64,000 nt of DNA from JBNKHG01 sp050290225 (GCA_050290225.1 JBNKHG010000002.1:62001-126000), one strand, 5' to 3'; positions 21,700 through 31,234 are shown, numbered from the stretch's first letter. Notes: generated by a model not told the origin, from the sequence alone. Numbers and translations are program-made.

Positions 21700-24309
21700 T
21701 TAAAAGGCCTGGCCCAGGGAGAACTGGAAGAATTCGGTTTCGTCTTCATCATTCTCCCGCAGAGGCTTGGCCACACTGAAGGTCAGGGGCCCAAAGCCCG
21801 TGATCCAGGTCACCCCAATACCCACAGAAGCGCTCAGTTTGCCCAGATCCACATCGAAGCAGTTTCTCTGGTTGGCGCCACAATTAGTATCGAAAACATT
21901 GCCGGCATCAATAAAGAACGCCGACTGGATCGAACGTTGGTCCTTGATAAAAGGCATGGGGAACAGAATTTCCGCGCTGCCCTCGACAAGGATATTGCCG
22001 CCAAAGGGATCATCGTCATCACCGACCTCCTGGGCCAGCAACTTGTCATTGATACAGGTGGCGCGAATAAGCGCGATAGTGCTCGGATCGCCGCATAGGA
22101 CATAGACCTGATTGTCACCCGTATTCAACCCCCCGCTGCCATTGGTGTCGATAAACGCGGTTTGATAGACCAGGGCCGGGGTACTGCGCGGCCCCAGGGT
22201 ATTACGCTTAAAGCCACGCACCGAACCAAATCCCCCGGCGTAGAAGTTTTCGAAGAATGGCAGTTCGGTGGTACCGCCATAAGAATCCGCGTAACCCAGC
22301 TTGGTACGCAGACGGAGGGTCAGGTTACGGGTCAGGGGCTGGAAGTACTGGGCCGAGTAGTTGAGCTTGTAGTACTCCAGGTCACCACCCGGCAGGGACA
22401 ACTCCACAGAGAACCGCTGGGAGGCGCCGCGGGTTGCCAATCGACCGCGGTTCAACGTGGACTGGGCCCATGACAGTGTAAAGGAGAAGTTATCGAACTC
22501 ATCACCATTCAGGTCGATAAAGCCATCCGGGCTGGACAGCAACTCGGCATCGGTAATCGGTGCGGTAACGGGTGCGGACCCATCAACCAAACCGTTGCTC
22601 AGGTTCTCCCAATCCGTCTGACTGATAAACTCGTCAATAAAGGTTCTGCCTGTACGCAATCGCGGGCTACCGATAATTTCCTGTACCGCAAAGGCACCGG
22701 TCTCGATGGACAGGTTGGTATAACCGACACTGAAACCGAGACGCTCCACTTCTGAAATCGGGTAACCGAAGTTGACACTGGCACCGAAGGAGTCGGTGGT
22801 GTAACTGGATACGTTGACTTCTTCAAAGTCACGTTCCCTGAAGAAGACATTAAAACCGCGGCTGACACCGTCGGGGGTAAAATAGGGATCAGTATAGTTA
22901 AAGCTGTAAACGGTCTGATAGGAACTGGTGTTGATGGAGAAGCCCACCTGCTTGCCGGAACCGAACCAGTTATCCTGGCGCACATTAGCCCCCAGCACCA
23001 GGCCCGTACCCTGGGCAAATCCGACACTGGCACCGATACTGCCCGAAGGCTGCTCTTCCACTGTGTACTCCACATCCACCATGTCCGGGGTGCCAGGCAC
23101 TTCATTGGTCTCAACTTTCACTTCCTTGAAGTAACCCAGCCGCTCCAGGCGCACCTTGGATTGCTCGATCTTGGCGGAGGAGGCGGAACCGCCTTCCATC
23201 TGGCGCATTTCCCGACGCAACACGTGGTCGGCGGTTTTGGTATTGCCGCGGAATTCGATGCGGCGCACATACGCGCGCTTACCGGGATCGATAAAGAAGG
23301 TCACCTTAACGGTGTTGTCCTCATCATTGAGTTCGGGGATGCCGCGCACTTCGGCGAAAGTATAACCCTCATTGCCCAACCGCTTGGTAATATAGTCAGA
23401 AGTTGTTGTCATCAACACCTGGGAGAACGTCTGGCCATCTTTCATTAGCACCAGGCGAAGAATATCCTCTTCCGGCAATATCGGGTCTCCGGCCAATTCC
23501 ACACCGCTGACCTTGTAAACATCGCCCTCGGTAATATTGATGGTGATGTAGACTGATTCACGATCGGGACTGATGGAAACCTGGGTGGAATCGATATTGA
23601 ATTTCAGGTAACCGCGATCCAGGTAATGGGACTCGAGGCGCTCGATATCGCCGGAGAGTTTTTCGCGGGAGTATTTATCGTTGCTGTTCAACCAGGACAA
23701 CCAACCGGTGGATCGCAGTTCGAACAGCTCCTGCAGTGCCTCGTCGCTAAAAGCACTATTACCAACGATATTGATATGTTTGATGGCGGCGACCTGGCCC
23801 TCGTCCACCGTAACATTGAGTTTGACCTGATTGCGCGGCAATTCGATTACATCGGTTTTCACTGAAGCCCCATAGCGCCCTTGGGCAACATACTGACGCT
23901 CCAGCTCCTGACTGAGGCCTTCGAGCGTGGCGCGCTTGAAAATCTGGCCCTCCGACAGGCCGTTGTCGGCCATGCCCTTCATCAGGTCCTCAGTTTTAAT
24001 GGCCTTATTGCCCTCGATACTGATCTCGCTGATCGCCGGGCGCTCCTTAACCATGATCACTAACACTCCGCCATCGCGACCGATTTCGATATCGGCAAAG
24101 TAGCCACTGCGAAACAGAGCCCGGGTAGCGGTGCGCACATCCGTCGTCGACATCACGTCGCCCACCTGAACAGGAAGGGACGCAAACACCGTACCGGCCG
24201 ACACCCGCTGCAAACCTTCGATACGGATGTCGGTCACGCGGAACGCCTGAGCCCAGGCAATAACCGGTAGCAGCATTGAACAAACAACAAGGAGACAAAA
24301 ACGCTTCAT
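21700..24309 (-). CDS. bamA: Outer membrane assembly factor BamA
   Basis: 869 residues: a signal peptide (1-20), five POTRA domains (about 22-425; FRVTDIRIEGLQRVSAGTVF at the start) and a 16-strand beta-barrel ending ETEFFQFSLGQAF with C-terminal Phe. The RGF motif of loop 6 is present (GGFGSVRGFKRNTLGPRS). The protein is about 70 residues longer than E. coli BamA. The extra length lies in two acidic insertions in extracellular loops, about residues 550-610 and 720-765, the second containing a Cys pair. It inserts barrel proteins into the outer membrane. It lies between rseP and skp as usual. Confidence 0.96.
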   Translation of the reverse strand: MKRFCLLVVCSMLLPVIAWAQAFRVTDIRIEGLQRVSAGTVFASLPVQVGDVMSTTDVRTATRALFRSGYFADIEIGRDGGVLVIMVKERPAISEISIEGNKAIKTEDLMKGMADNGLSEGQIFKRATLEGLSQELERQYVAQGRYGASVKTDVIELPRNQVKLNVTVDEGQVAAIKHINIVGNSAFSDEALQELFELRSTGWLSWLNSNDKYSREKLSGDIERLESHYLDRGYLKFNIDSTQVSISPDRESVYITINITEGDVYKVSGVELAGDPILPEEDILRLVLMKDGQTFSQVLMTTTSDYITKRLGNEGYTFAEVRGIPELNDEDNTVKVTFFIDPGKRAYVRRIEFRGNTKTADHVLRREMRQMEGGSASSAKIEQSKVRLERLGYFKEVKVETNEVPGTPDMVDVEYTVEEQPSGSIGASVGFAQGTGLVLGANVRQDNWFGSGKQVGFSINTSSYQTVYSFNYTDPYFTPDGVSRGFNVFFRERDFEEVNVSSYTTDSFGASVNFGYPISEVERLGFSVGYTNLSIETGAFAVQEIIGSPRLRTGRTFIDEFISQTDWENLSNGLVDGSAPVTAPITDAELLSSPDGFIDLNGDEFDNFSFTLSWAQSTLNRGRLATRGASQRFSVELSLPGGDLEYYKLNYSAQYFQPLTRNLTLRLRTKLGYADSYGGTTELPFFENFYAGGFGSVRGFKRNTLGPRSTPALVYQTAFIDTNGSGGLNTGDNQVYVLCGDPSTIALIRATCINDKLLAQEVGDDDDPFGGNILVEGSAEILFPMPFIKDQRSIQSAFFIDAGNVFDTNCGANQRNCFDVDLGKLSASVGIGVTWITGFGPLTFSVAKPLRENDEDETEFFQFSLGQAF

Positions 24310-24415
24310 GAAATCGCTTCTAATAATTAATATGTGGACGATGACAGTCTCAACTGTGAGGTCCGGCAGAGGTCACTATTTCACATCGAACTTAACAAGG
24401 ACTGAACATACCCGG

Positions 24416-25771
24416 CTACAATCGCATAATGTCGTTATAAACTGCCAGAATCATGATCCCGACAACCACAAACAATCCCACCTGGTATCCCAGCATCTGA
24501 ACCCGCTCTGAAACCGGGCTTCCCTTGACCACCTCGATCAGGTAGTACATCAGATGGCCGCCGTCCAACACAGGAATCGGCAACAAATTAAATACTCCCA
24601 GGCTGACACTCAACAACGCCAGGAAGCCAACATAATATCCCCAACCGGCTTTCGCGGAAGCGCCCGCCACTTTAGCAATGGTGATGGGCCCACTCAAGTT
24701 TTTCGTGGATATTTGTCCTAACAACAGTTTTTTCACGGAAATCAGGACAAAGTGCGAGGTTTCCCAGGTTTTTTCCACCGCCCGTACAAAGGCACCGGGC
24801 ACTGAATAATGGTACTCACGCAGCATTTCCTCCGGCCAGGAAGGAATCACCGGGGACACGCCCACTTGCCCGTGGACTTCACCCTCGTCATTAACAATGC
24901 GTTTGGGGGTGATAGCGACCGCGATGACCTCGCCCTCGCGCTCCACTTCCAGGTTCATCGACTGACCGGGACGTGCGCGCACATAATCCACCCAGTGCTT
25001 CCACTCGGGCATGGGTTCGCCGTCAGCACTCAATACCCTGTCGCCCGATTTCAGACCCGCTGCCTCGGCCGGGCTTTCAGGCAGCACCTTGGCGATTACC
25101 ACTTCAATGGGAGGCTGGTAAAGCGTTATCCCCAATCCCTTCACCGGGTCGGGCTCATCAACCCCCTTGAGCCAGTCTTTAAGCACAGCTTCGGTATCGT
25201 AGGTCAGGCTGGATTCCGGATAAGCCAGGGTAAAGGCAATGGGTCCGCTCTCTCCCAGGCGCTGCAGCAGTTGGCGATTGAGGGCCTGCCATGTGGGCGT
25301 AGATTCCCCATCAATGGCCAGTATTTCCTGCCCGGGCTCAAGACCTGCTCGGGCCGCGACTGAGTTAGGCTCCACCTTGCCAACTACCGGCACGAAATCG
25401 GTCACCCCGGGCATCAGCATGGCCCAAAAGAGCGCCACGGCCAGGATGAAATTAGCCACTGGCCCGGCGGCCACGATGGCGATGCGTTGCCACACGCTCT
25501 TGCGGGTAAAAGCCTGGGGCAATAACTCGGTAGGCACCTCCCCTTCCCGCTCATCCAGCATTTTCACAAATCCACCCAGGGGAATCGCCGCCAGGGTAAA
25601 CTCAGTGCCGGACTTGTCCCGCCAACTCCACAGGGGTTTGCCAAAGCCTACGGAAAAACGCAGTACCTTAACCCCGCAGCGGCGTGCCGCATAGAAGTGA
25701 CCAAATTCGTGAAAGGTCACCAGCACGCCCAGGGCGACCAGAAACCAGATGATTGTCTGCAGTCCATCCAT
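24416..25771 (-). CDS. rseP: Site-2 protease RseP
   Basis: 451 residues from ATG 25771 (an in-frame TTG four codons upstream is less likely). It is an intramembrane zinc metalloprotease: HEFGH in the first transmembrane helix (GVLVTFHEFGHFYAARR), two PDZ-like domains in the periplasm (about residues 110-300; PNSVAARAGLEPGQEILAIDG and ESPAEAAGLKSGDRVLSADG), and the third ligand motif NLLPIPVLDGGHLMYYLIE. It performs the second cleavage of RseA to release sigma-E and clears signal peptide remnants. It lies between dxr and bamA, whose folding failure triggers the pathway. Confidence 0.96.
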   Translation of the reverse strand: MDGLQTIIWFLVALGVLVTFHEFGHFYAARRCGVKVLRFSVGFGKPLWSWRDKSGTEFTLAAIPLGGFVKMLDEREGEVPTELLPQAFTRKSVWQRIAIVAAGPVANFILAVALFWAMLMPGVTDFVPVVGKVEPNSVAARAGLEPGQEILAIDGESTPTWQALNRQLLQRLGESGPIAFTLAYPESSLTYDTEAVLKDWLKGVDEPDPVKGLGITLYQPPIEVVIAKVLPESPAEAAGLKSGDRVLSADGEPMPEWKHWVDYVRARPGQSMNLEVEREGEVIAVAITPKRIVNDEGEVHGQVGVSPVIPSWPEEMLREYHYSVPGAFVRAVEKTWETSHFVLISVKKLLLGQISTKNLSGPITIAKVAGASAKAGWGYYVGFLALLSVSLGVFNLLPIPVLDGGHLMYYLIEVVKGSPVSERVQMLGYQVGLFVVVGIMILAVYNDIMRL

Positions 25772-25804
25772 ACCGGAGTCCAACTATAACTCTTTAGTTA
25801 TTCA

Positions 25805-26986
25805 CTACTTACGTAACTTCTCGTCGACCAGTCGCCGGGCAGTAGCACGGGCCTGGCAATCGGCATCTTGGACTCTTGCCAAGTCGCTTGGTTCAACGCA
25901 GGGTAAAGTCTCCAGGGTCGCCTCGATAACCCTTGGAATCTGATCAAAACGTAACCGCTCATCCAGGAAAGCTTCCACCGCCACCTCATTGGCGGCGTTG
26001 AGTATGGCTGGCGCTGTTCCACCCTGTTCAGCGGCCTCCCGGGCCAGGCGCAGACAGGGGAAGCGGTCGGCATCGGGGGCCTCGAAATCCAATCGTGCCG
26101 TAGCGATGATATCCAGGCTCGCCACTCCAGACTCGATCCGCTGAGGCCAGGCCAGGGCATGGGCGATGGGTGTGCGCATATCCGGATTACCCAACTGCGC
26201 CAGCACCGAACCGTCCACGTATTCCACCATGGAATGAATCACGCTCTGGGGGTGCACCACCACCTGCACCCGATCCGGCGTGCAATCGAACAGCCAACAG
26301 GCTTCCACCAGTTCCAACCCCTTATTCATCATGGAGGCAGAGTCCACGGAAATCTTGCGCCCCATATCCCAGTTGGGATGGGCACAGGCCTGCGCTGGCG
26401 TCACTGTGGCCAGTTGATCCAGCGGGGTTGTACGAAAAGGGCCTCCAGAAGCGGTGAGCAGAATTCTGCGGATCCCGGCCGACGACAGATTGTCATAATC
26501 ACGGGGCAAACATTGAAAAATAGCATTGTGTTCGCTGTCGATGGGCAGCAACACCGCACCGCTCGCCGCCACCGCACGGGTAAACAGGCCACCCGCCATC
26601 ACCAGGGCTTCTTTATTGGCCAGCAACACCTTCTTTCCCGCTTTGACCGCCGCCAAAGTGGGCAAAAGACCAGCGGCACCAACGATGGACGCCATCACAA
26701 CATCCACATCCGGATGCGCAGCTGCTTCAGACAAACCTGCTTCACCACAAAGCACCCGGGTCTCTGAACCCGCCCCTGCCAGGTGATCCGCCAACTGCTC
26801 GGCGTCCTGCTCCGACGACACTACCGCGAAACGAGGACTGTGCTGGAGGCACTGTTCAGCAAGAAACTGCCAACGATTGTGGGCGGTCAGCGCAAACACG
26901 CGATAACGGTCGGTATGACGCGCGAGCACATCGAGCGTACTAACGCCGATGGAACCTGTCGCACCTAAAACCGTAACCTGCTGCAT
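25805..26986 (-). CDS. dxr: 1-deoxy-D-xylulose 5-phosphate reductoisomerase
   Basis: 393 residues. The NADPH-binding motif is at the very N-terminus (VTVLGATGSIGVSTLDV). Substrate and metal binding regions are visible in LLPIDSEHNAIFQCL and LLTASGGPFRTTPLDQLATVTPAQA. WDMGRKISVDSASMMNKGLE and the conserved HPQSVIHSMVEYVDGSVLAQLG follow. It makes MEP, the committed step of isoprenoid synthesis, feeding UppS encoded two genes upstream. It starts 77 bases after the cdsA stop. Confidence 0.97.
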   Translation of the reverse strand: MQQVTVLGATGSIGVSTLDVLARHTDRYRVFALTAHNRWQFLAEQCLQHSPRFAVVSSEQDAEQLADHLAGAGSETRVLCGEAGLSEAAAHPDVDVVMASIVGAAGLLPTLAAVKAGKKVLLANKEALVMAGGLFTRAVAASGAVLLPIDSEHNAIFQCLPRDYDNLSSAGIRRILLTASGGPFRTTPLDQLATVTPAQACAHPNWDMGRKISVDSASMMNKGLELVEACWLFDCTPDRVQVVVHPQSVIHSMVEYVDGSVLAQLGNPDMRTPIAHALAWPQRIESGVASLDIIATARLDFEAPDADRFPCLRLAREAAEQGGTAPAILNAANEVAVEAFLDERLRFDQIPRVIEATLETLPCVEPSDLARVQDADCQARATARRLVDEKLRK

Positions 26987-27063
26987 TTGTCTGTTCTCTT
27001 TTTTGTCGTTAAAACCAGTCTATAGAGGGACTATGGCACTAGTAGCGAGTACCTGTCGACCAA

Positions 27064-27921
27064 CTAAAGGCGCCAATCAGACACCAGCAGTGCCAAAGCA
27101 AACACCGGCGCCGCTGCCGTAAGGCTGTCGACACGATCAAGCAATCCACCGTGACCGGGCAAAAGAGCACTGCTGTCTTTGATACCGCGATGGCGTTTCA
27201 CCATGCTCTCCACCAGATCTCCCAGCACCGAAGCCAGACTGGCGGGCATTATCACCGCCAACAGCAGTTTCCAACTATCCCCTCCCAGCACCAAACCCAG
27301 CAAGACAGCCAGGATGGCATTACAGCCAAAGCCACCCCAGAACCCGGCCCAGGTTTTGCCGGGACTCACTGAAGGGGCCAATTTGCGCTTGCCGTAGCGG
27401 CGTCCAAAGAAGAAGCCGCCAATATCGGCCAGGGCCACCACTATCACCAGCAGCAGAATCAGCCAGGCACCGTTTTCCAATGCCCGCAGGTAAGTCAGCG
27501 CCACCCAGGTGGGCAGCAGAACCGCCACCCCGATAACCAGTCGCAACCAGCGGTTTCCCCAAAGTGCGGCACTCTGGGGGTAGGTTTGCACCCACAGTAC
27601 TGACAGGGCCCACCAGCCACAGCCGATCAATAGCAATCTCTCAACCCGCTCATCAACCAGACCCAGGGCAGTAGCTGCAAAGAAATAATCGCGGCCCACC
27701 CCAATATAACTGGCCGCTCCCCACAGGCAGGCAACCAATATGCCGAGGTAGACCAAACGTTCAGGAGTTCGGTTGAAGCCGGCCATATTGGCCCACTCCC
27801 AGGCGGCGATTAGCACTGCCGTAGCTACCGCCATGGAAAACAGGGGCAGTGGCAGATAAAACAATGCGCCCAAAAAGAGCGCAGCAAGAATCACGGCCGT
27901 AATTATACGGTCTTTAAGCAC
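27064..27921 (-). CDS. cdsA: Phosphatidate cytidylyltransferase
   Basis: 285 residues from GTG 27921, which overlaps the uppS stop codon by eight bases (MLKDRIITAVILAALF). The frame stays open another 101 codons upstream through the uppS repeat, but that is a reading-frame artefact. About eight transmembrane helices are present. The CDS signature near the C-terminus is VLGDLVESMVKRHRGIKDSSALLPGHGG, preceded by SVSPGKTWAGFWGGF. It makes CDP-diacylglycerol for phospholipids in the inner membrane. Translation is probably coupled to uppS. Confidence 0.95.
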   Translation of the reverse strand: MLKDRIITAVILAALFLGALFYLPLPLFSMAVATAVLIAAWEWANMAGFNRTPERLVYLGILVACLWGAASYIGVGRDYFFAATALGLVDERVERLLLIGCGWWALSVLWVQTYPQSAALWGNRWLRLVIGVAVLLPTWVALTYLRALENGAWLILLLVIVVALADIGGFFFGRRYGKRKLAPSVSPGKTWAGFWGGFGCNAILAVLLGLVLGGDSWKLLLAVIMPASLASVLGDLVESMVKRHRGIKDSSALLPGHGGLLDRVDSLTAAAPVFALALLVSDWRL

Positions 27922-28771
27922 CAGCACCTCCGCCGCCAACCGTCTCGACGGCACTGATTGTGGACTCAGACTGGGGAGATTCGGCCACCGGAGTGCCGGC
28001 CACCTGAGTGCCGGCCACCTGAGTGCCCGCCACCGGAATGCCGGCCACCGGAATGCCGGCCACCTGATCGCCAGAAAGTCCAAAGCGACGCTGGCGCCGG
28101 TAAAAGTCGGCCACAGCCAGATCGAGGCTGCTTTCGCTAAAGTCCGGCCAGTACTGATCGGTAAAATAGAGTTCCGTGTAGGCACTCTGCCAAAGCAGAA
28201 AGTTACTGATGCGAATTTCCCCACCGGTACGGATCAACAGGTCCGGAGGCGGCAAATCGCCAAGGGTGATATGGGCCTGGACCGCCGCCTCATCGATATC
28301 CTCGGCAGCCAATTCGCCAGCGGCGACCTTGGTTGCCAGCTCCCGTGCGGCATTGGCGATATCCCATTGGCCACCGTAATCGGCAGCGATCACCAGGGTC
28401 GCGTCGCCACCACTGGCGATGTTTTCCGCCTCGGCGATTGCCCGCTGGATACGCGCGGAAAAGCGTTGGCGGTTACCTACCACCCGCAGCCCCACGCCTT
28501 CCTCTTTCAAGCGTCGGGCTTCTTTTTTAAGGTAATTGAAAAACAGCGCCATCAACGCAGATACTTCCCGCGGTGGCCGCTGCCAGTTTTCACTGCTAAA
28601 CGCAAACAGGGTCAGAACTTCCACGCCGTGTTTGCGGCAGGCCTTCATCACCGCGCGAATTCGCTCCGCACCGGCACTGTGACCGGCGCGACTGGGCAAA
28701 CCCCGCAGTTTGGCCCAGCGATTGTTCCCGTCCATGATAATAGCGACATGACGCAAAGAATTGGTTGTCAA
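27914..28771 (-). CDS. uppS: Undecaprenyl diphosphate synthase with repeat tail
   Basis: 285 residues from a TTG start (28771) with AGGAG six bases upstream. The cis-prenyltransferase core is complete: VAIIMDGNNRWAKLRG with catalytic Asp, AGHSAGAERIRAV, FSSENWQRPPREV, AADYGGQWDIANAARELA and LLIRTGGEIRISNFLLWQSAYTE (given here only by its key residues RTGGE and RISNF), ending RRFGLSGDQ near residue 234. A tail of about 50 residues follows, with six pentapeptide units of the type VAGxP/Q and then ESTISAVETVGGGGAGA. The tail is absent from standard UppS (about 250 residues). It is encoded by a 15-bp tandem array and overlaps the cdsA start region. The enzyme makes the C55 carrier for peptidoglycan. 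Confidence 0.95.
   Translation of the reverse strand: MTTNSLRHVAIIMDGNNRWAKLRGLPSRAGHSAGAERIRAVMKACRKHGVEVLTLFAFSSENWQRPPREVSALMALFFNYLKKEARRLKEEGVGLRVVGNRQRFSARIQRAIAEAENIASGGDATLVIAADYGGQWDIANAARELATKVAAGELAAEDIDEAAVQAHITLGDLPPPDLLIRTGGEIRISNFLLWQSAYTELYFTDQYWPDFSESSLDLAVADFYRRQRRFGLSGDQVAGIPVAGIPVAGTQVAGTQVAGTPVAESPQSESTISAVETVGGGGAGA
27983..28072. repeat. 15-bp tandem array (6 units) in the 3' end of uppS
   Basis: Six consecutive 15-bp units with consensus GGCCACCTGAGTGCC or GGCCACCGGAATGCC occupy 27983-28072. They are in frame with uppS and encode VAGIP, VAGTQ, VAGTP and VAESP pentapeptides. Unit length is a multiple of three, so copy-number change would alter only tail length. The array sits just upstream of the overlapping cdsA start. 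Confidence 0.9.
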
Positions 28772-28846
28772 AGGGCACTCCTGTGCGGGTCCTGGGACAC
28801 GTAATCGAGCATAGACAGAGATTGGTTAAACCGGCTTCGCGACGAC

Positions 28847-29404
28847 TCAGATCTCCATCAGGTCCGCTTCTTTTTGCGTCAGGGCTTTTTCCACTTCCGC
28901 CACATACTTGTCAGTGATTTTCTGGATATCGTCGTGGGCACGACGCTCTTCATCTTCTGTGATTTCTTTGTCTTTCAGCAGCGTCTTAACATCGCCGAGG
29001 ATATCTCGACGCACATTGCGGATAGACACGCGTGCGTTCTCCGCCTCAGCCTTGGCCTGTTTGATAAAGCCCTTGCGCGTCTCCTCCGTCAGTGCCGGCA
29101 TGGGCAGGCGGATAAGATCCCCGGATGTCGCCGGGTTAAGCCCCAAATCAGACTTGAGGATAGCCTTCTCGATCTCCGGCACCATGGGTTTTTCCCAAGG
29201 ATTGATAGCCAATGTGCGGGCGTCTTCAACGGTGATATTTGCCACCTGGTTCAGGGGCGTGTCCGTACCATAGTAGGACACGGTAATACCGTCGAGAATA
29301 CTCGGGTGAGCCCGACCAGTGCGAATTTTGTTGAAGTTATTGGCCAGGGCGTCCAGGCTTTTCTGCATGCGCACTTCGGCATCTTGTTTCAGGTCTTCAA
29401 TCAT
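28847..29404 (-). CDS. frr: Ribosome recycling factor
   Basis: 185 residues, the standard length. Starts MIEDLKQDAEVRMQKSLDAL; contains the conserved KIRTGRAHPSILDGI, VSYYGTDTPLNQVANITVEDARTL (key residues YYG and PLNQ) and LTEETRKGFIKQAK-type helix motifs of the tRNA-mimic three-helix bundle. It splits post-termination ribosomes together with EF-G. It follows pyrH by 55 bases and precedes uppS in the usual translation/envelope operon. Confidence 0.97.
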   Translation of the reverse strand: MIEDLKQDAEVRMQKSLDALANNFNKIRTGRAHPSILDGITVSYYGTDTPLNQVANITVEDARTLAINPWEKPMVPEIEKAILKSDLGLNPATSGDLIRLPMPALTEETRKGFIKQAKAEAENARVSIRNVRRDILGDVKTLLKDKEITEDEERRAHDDIQKITDKYVAEVEKALTQKEADLMEI

Positions 29405-29459
29405 CTGCAGAGTCCTCTTGATATTGTGCGTTCAGTGATCACGTTTTCAATTTTCGCGA

Positions 29460-30218
29460 CTAATCTTGGTTTTGGGGCCCGTTGACCGCTTCTTCAATCA
29501 GCGTACCCTCATCGCCTCCAACCACGATATTGAGCAAGGCGCCAACCTTATCCATACGGAATACACGCACAGGCATATCGTGCTCGCGACACAGGCAGAT
29601 AGCTGTCAAATCCATCACCCCCAACTTGCGGTCCAGAACCTCGTCATAGGTGAGGTGATCGTACTTGGTCGCGCTGGGATCTTTCATGGGATCGGCAGAG
29701 TAAACACCGTCCACTTTGGTGGCCTTGAGCACCAGCTCGGCTTCCACCTCGATACCGCGCAAACAGGCGGCTGAGTCAGTGGTAAAGAAGGGGTTGCCGG
29801 TTCCGGCGGAAAAGATCACCACTTCACCGTCTTTCAAAAAGCGGATCGCGCGGCGGCGGTCGTAGTGTTCAACGATGCCGCTCATGGGAATCGCCGACAT
29901 CACCCGTGAAGAGATGTTGGAACGCTCCAGGGCATCCCGCATGGCCAGAGCATTCATGACAGTGGCCAACATTCCCATATGGTCACCGGTAACGCGATCG
30001 AGCCCGGCAGCACTGAGGGCGGCGCCGCGAAACAGGTTGCCGCCACCAATCACCAGGCCCACCTGGACACCGATACCCACCAGTTGGCCTATTTCCAGTG
30101 CCATCTTGTCGAGAACCTTGGGATCAATACCAAAGCCCTCGTCACCCATTAACTCCTCACCACTTAGCTTTAGCAGGATCCGTTTGTATTTCTTATCTTT
30201 GGGGGTGCTGGTCGGCAT
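29460..30218 (-). CDS. pyrH: UMP kinase
   Basis: 252 residues. It belongs to the amino-acid kinase fold: ILLKLSGEELMGDEGFGID near residue 15, VGLVIGGGNLFRGAALS with the phosphate-binding glycines, IFSAGTGNPFFTTDSAACLR, and VDGVYSADPMKDPSATKYD. It phosphorylates UMP to UDP with ATP and is regulated by GTP and UTP in related bacteria. It lies between tsf and frr; a strong hairpin terminator (30281-30313) separates it from tsf. Confidence 0.97.
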   Translation of the reverse strand: MPTSTPKDKKYKRILLKLSGEELMGDEGFGIDPKVLDKMALEIGQLVGIGVQVGLVIGGGNLFRGAALSAAGLDRVTGDHMGMLATVMNALAMRDALERSNISSRVMSAIPMSGIVEHYDRRRAIRFLKDGEVVIFSAGTGNPFFTTDSAACLRGIEVEAELVLKATKVDGVYSADPMKDPSATKYDHLTYDEVLDRKLGVMDLTAICLCREHDMPVRVFRMDKVGALLNIVVGGDEGTLIEEAVNGPQNQD

Positions 30219-30280
30219 AGGCGATTCCCTCTCCCAGGGTCGAAATCAGTGACTAAAAATTGGGGGGCAGTTTAACAGCA

Positions 30281-30313
30281 AAAGGAGGCGGGGTGCGACA
30301 CCCAGCCTCCTTT
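30281..30313 (-). terminator. Intrinsic terminator/attenuator between tsf and pyrH
   Basis: AAAGGAGGC (30281-30289) pairs with GCCTCCTTT (30305-30313), and inside it GGGTG pairs with CACCC across a three-base loop. On the minus strand the stem ends in TTTTG. It would stop most transcripts after tsf and lower expression of pyrH and later genes. Confidence 0.7.
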
Positions 30314-30364
30314 ATAGAGGGCGATTGCGACAGAATACGCGACCACCGGACCCTGCAACGAGGA

Positions 30365-31234
30365 TCAGGATTTGGACGCTTCCACCTGAGCGGCGACTTC
30401 CGCTGCGAAGTCAACGTCTTCCTTCTCTATACCTTCCCCCACTTCAAAACGGGTGAAGCCGCTGATGCTGGCGCCGCCATCTTTAGCCAACTGACCCACA
30501 GACATATCGGGGTTTTTGACGAAGGGCTGCTCCACCAAGCTGTTCTCCTTCAGGAACTTCTTGATGCGACCCACCATCATCTTCTCAACGATCTCGGCGG
30601 GCTTGCCTTCCATATCCGGCTGAGCCTTGATGATTTCTTTCTCTTTGTTCAGCTGCTCTTCCGGCATGTCATCGGGATTGACCACCTGGGGATTGACCGC
30701 CGCCACGTGCATGGACACGTCTTTGGCCAGCTCCGAGTCGCCACCTTCCAGCTGAGTCAACACAGCGATGCGGTTATTGGAGTGAACGTAACCGCCGACC
30801 GTACCACCTTCTACCACCTGCAAGCGACGTACAGAGATGTTCTCGCCGATCTTCTGCACCAGCTTCTCGCGGGCATCTTCCAACTCGCCGGCCATCAGGG
30901 TCGCCACATCGGCCTGCTTTTCGGCGAAGGCCTTGTCGAGCACAGTATTCACAAAGGCCAGGAAACCTTCGTCTCGAGCTACGAAGTCAGTTTCACTGTT
31001 CACTTCCAGCAGTACGCCGTAGCTGCCATCTTCGGCCACTTTCAAGGCCACCACACCATCAGCGGCGGTACGGTCAGCCTTTTTGGCCGCTTTCAGGCCA
31101 CTGGCCTTTCGCAGGTTTTCGATGGCGACTTCAATATCACCGTCAGCTTCCTTCAGAGCTTTTTTACATTCCATCATGCCGAGGCCGGTGCGCTCGCGCA
31201 GATCTTTTACCAGAGAAGCAGAGATAGCTGCCAT
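30365..31234 (-). CDS. tsf: Translation elongation factor Ts
   Basis: 289 residues. The N-terminal UBA-like domain (MAAISASLVKDLRERTGLG, CKKALKEADGD) is followed by the core with the nucleotide-exchange motif TDFVARDEGFLAF (the TDFV signature) and coiled regions ending GIEKEDVDFAAEVAAQ. It catalyses GDP release from EF-Tu. It lies downstream of rpsB with a strong hairpin in between, the usual arrangement that adjusts the two expression levels. Confidence 0.97.
   Translation of the reverse strand: MAAISASLVKDLRERTGLGMMECKKALKEADGDIEVAIENLRKASGLKAAKKADRTAADGVVALKVAEDGSYGVLLEVNSETDFVARDEGFLAFVNTVLDKAFAEKQADVATLMAGELEDAREKLVQKIGENISVRRLQVVEGGTVGGYVHSNNRIAVLTQLEGGDSELAKDVSMHVAAVNPQVVNPDDMPEEQLNKEKEIIKAQPDMEGKPAEIVEKMMVGRIKKFLKENSLVEQPFVKNPDMSVGQLAKDGGASISGFTRFEVGEGIEKEDVDFAAEVAAQVEASKS

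Noticed and set aside
27922..28224. Longer cdsA start through the uppS tandem array
   Set aside because: The extra 101 residues are Arg/Trp-rich translations of the repeat in a second frame; CdsA homology begins at the GTG overlapping the uppS stop.
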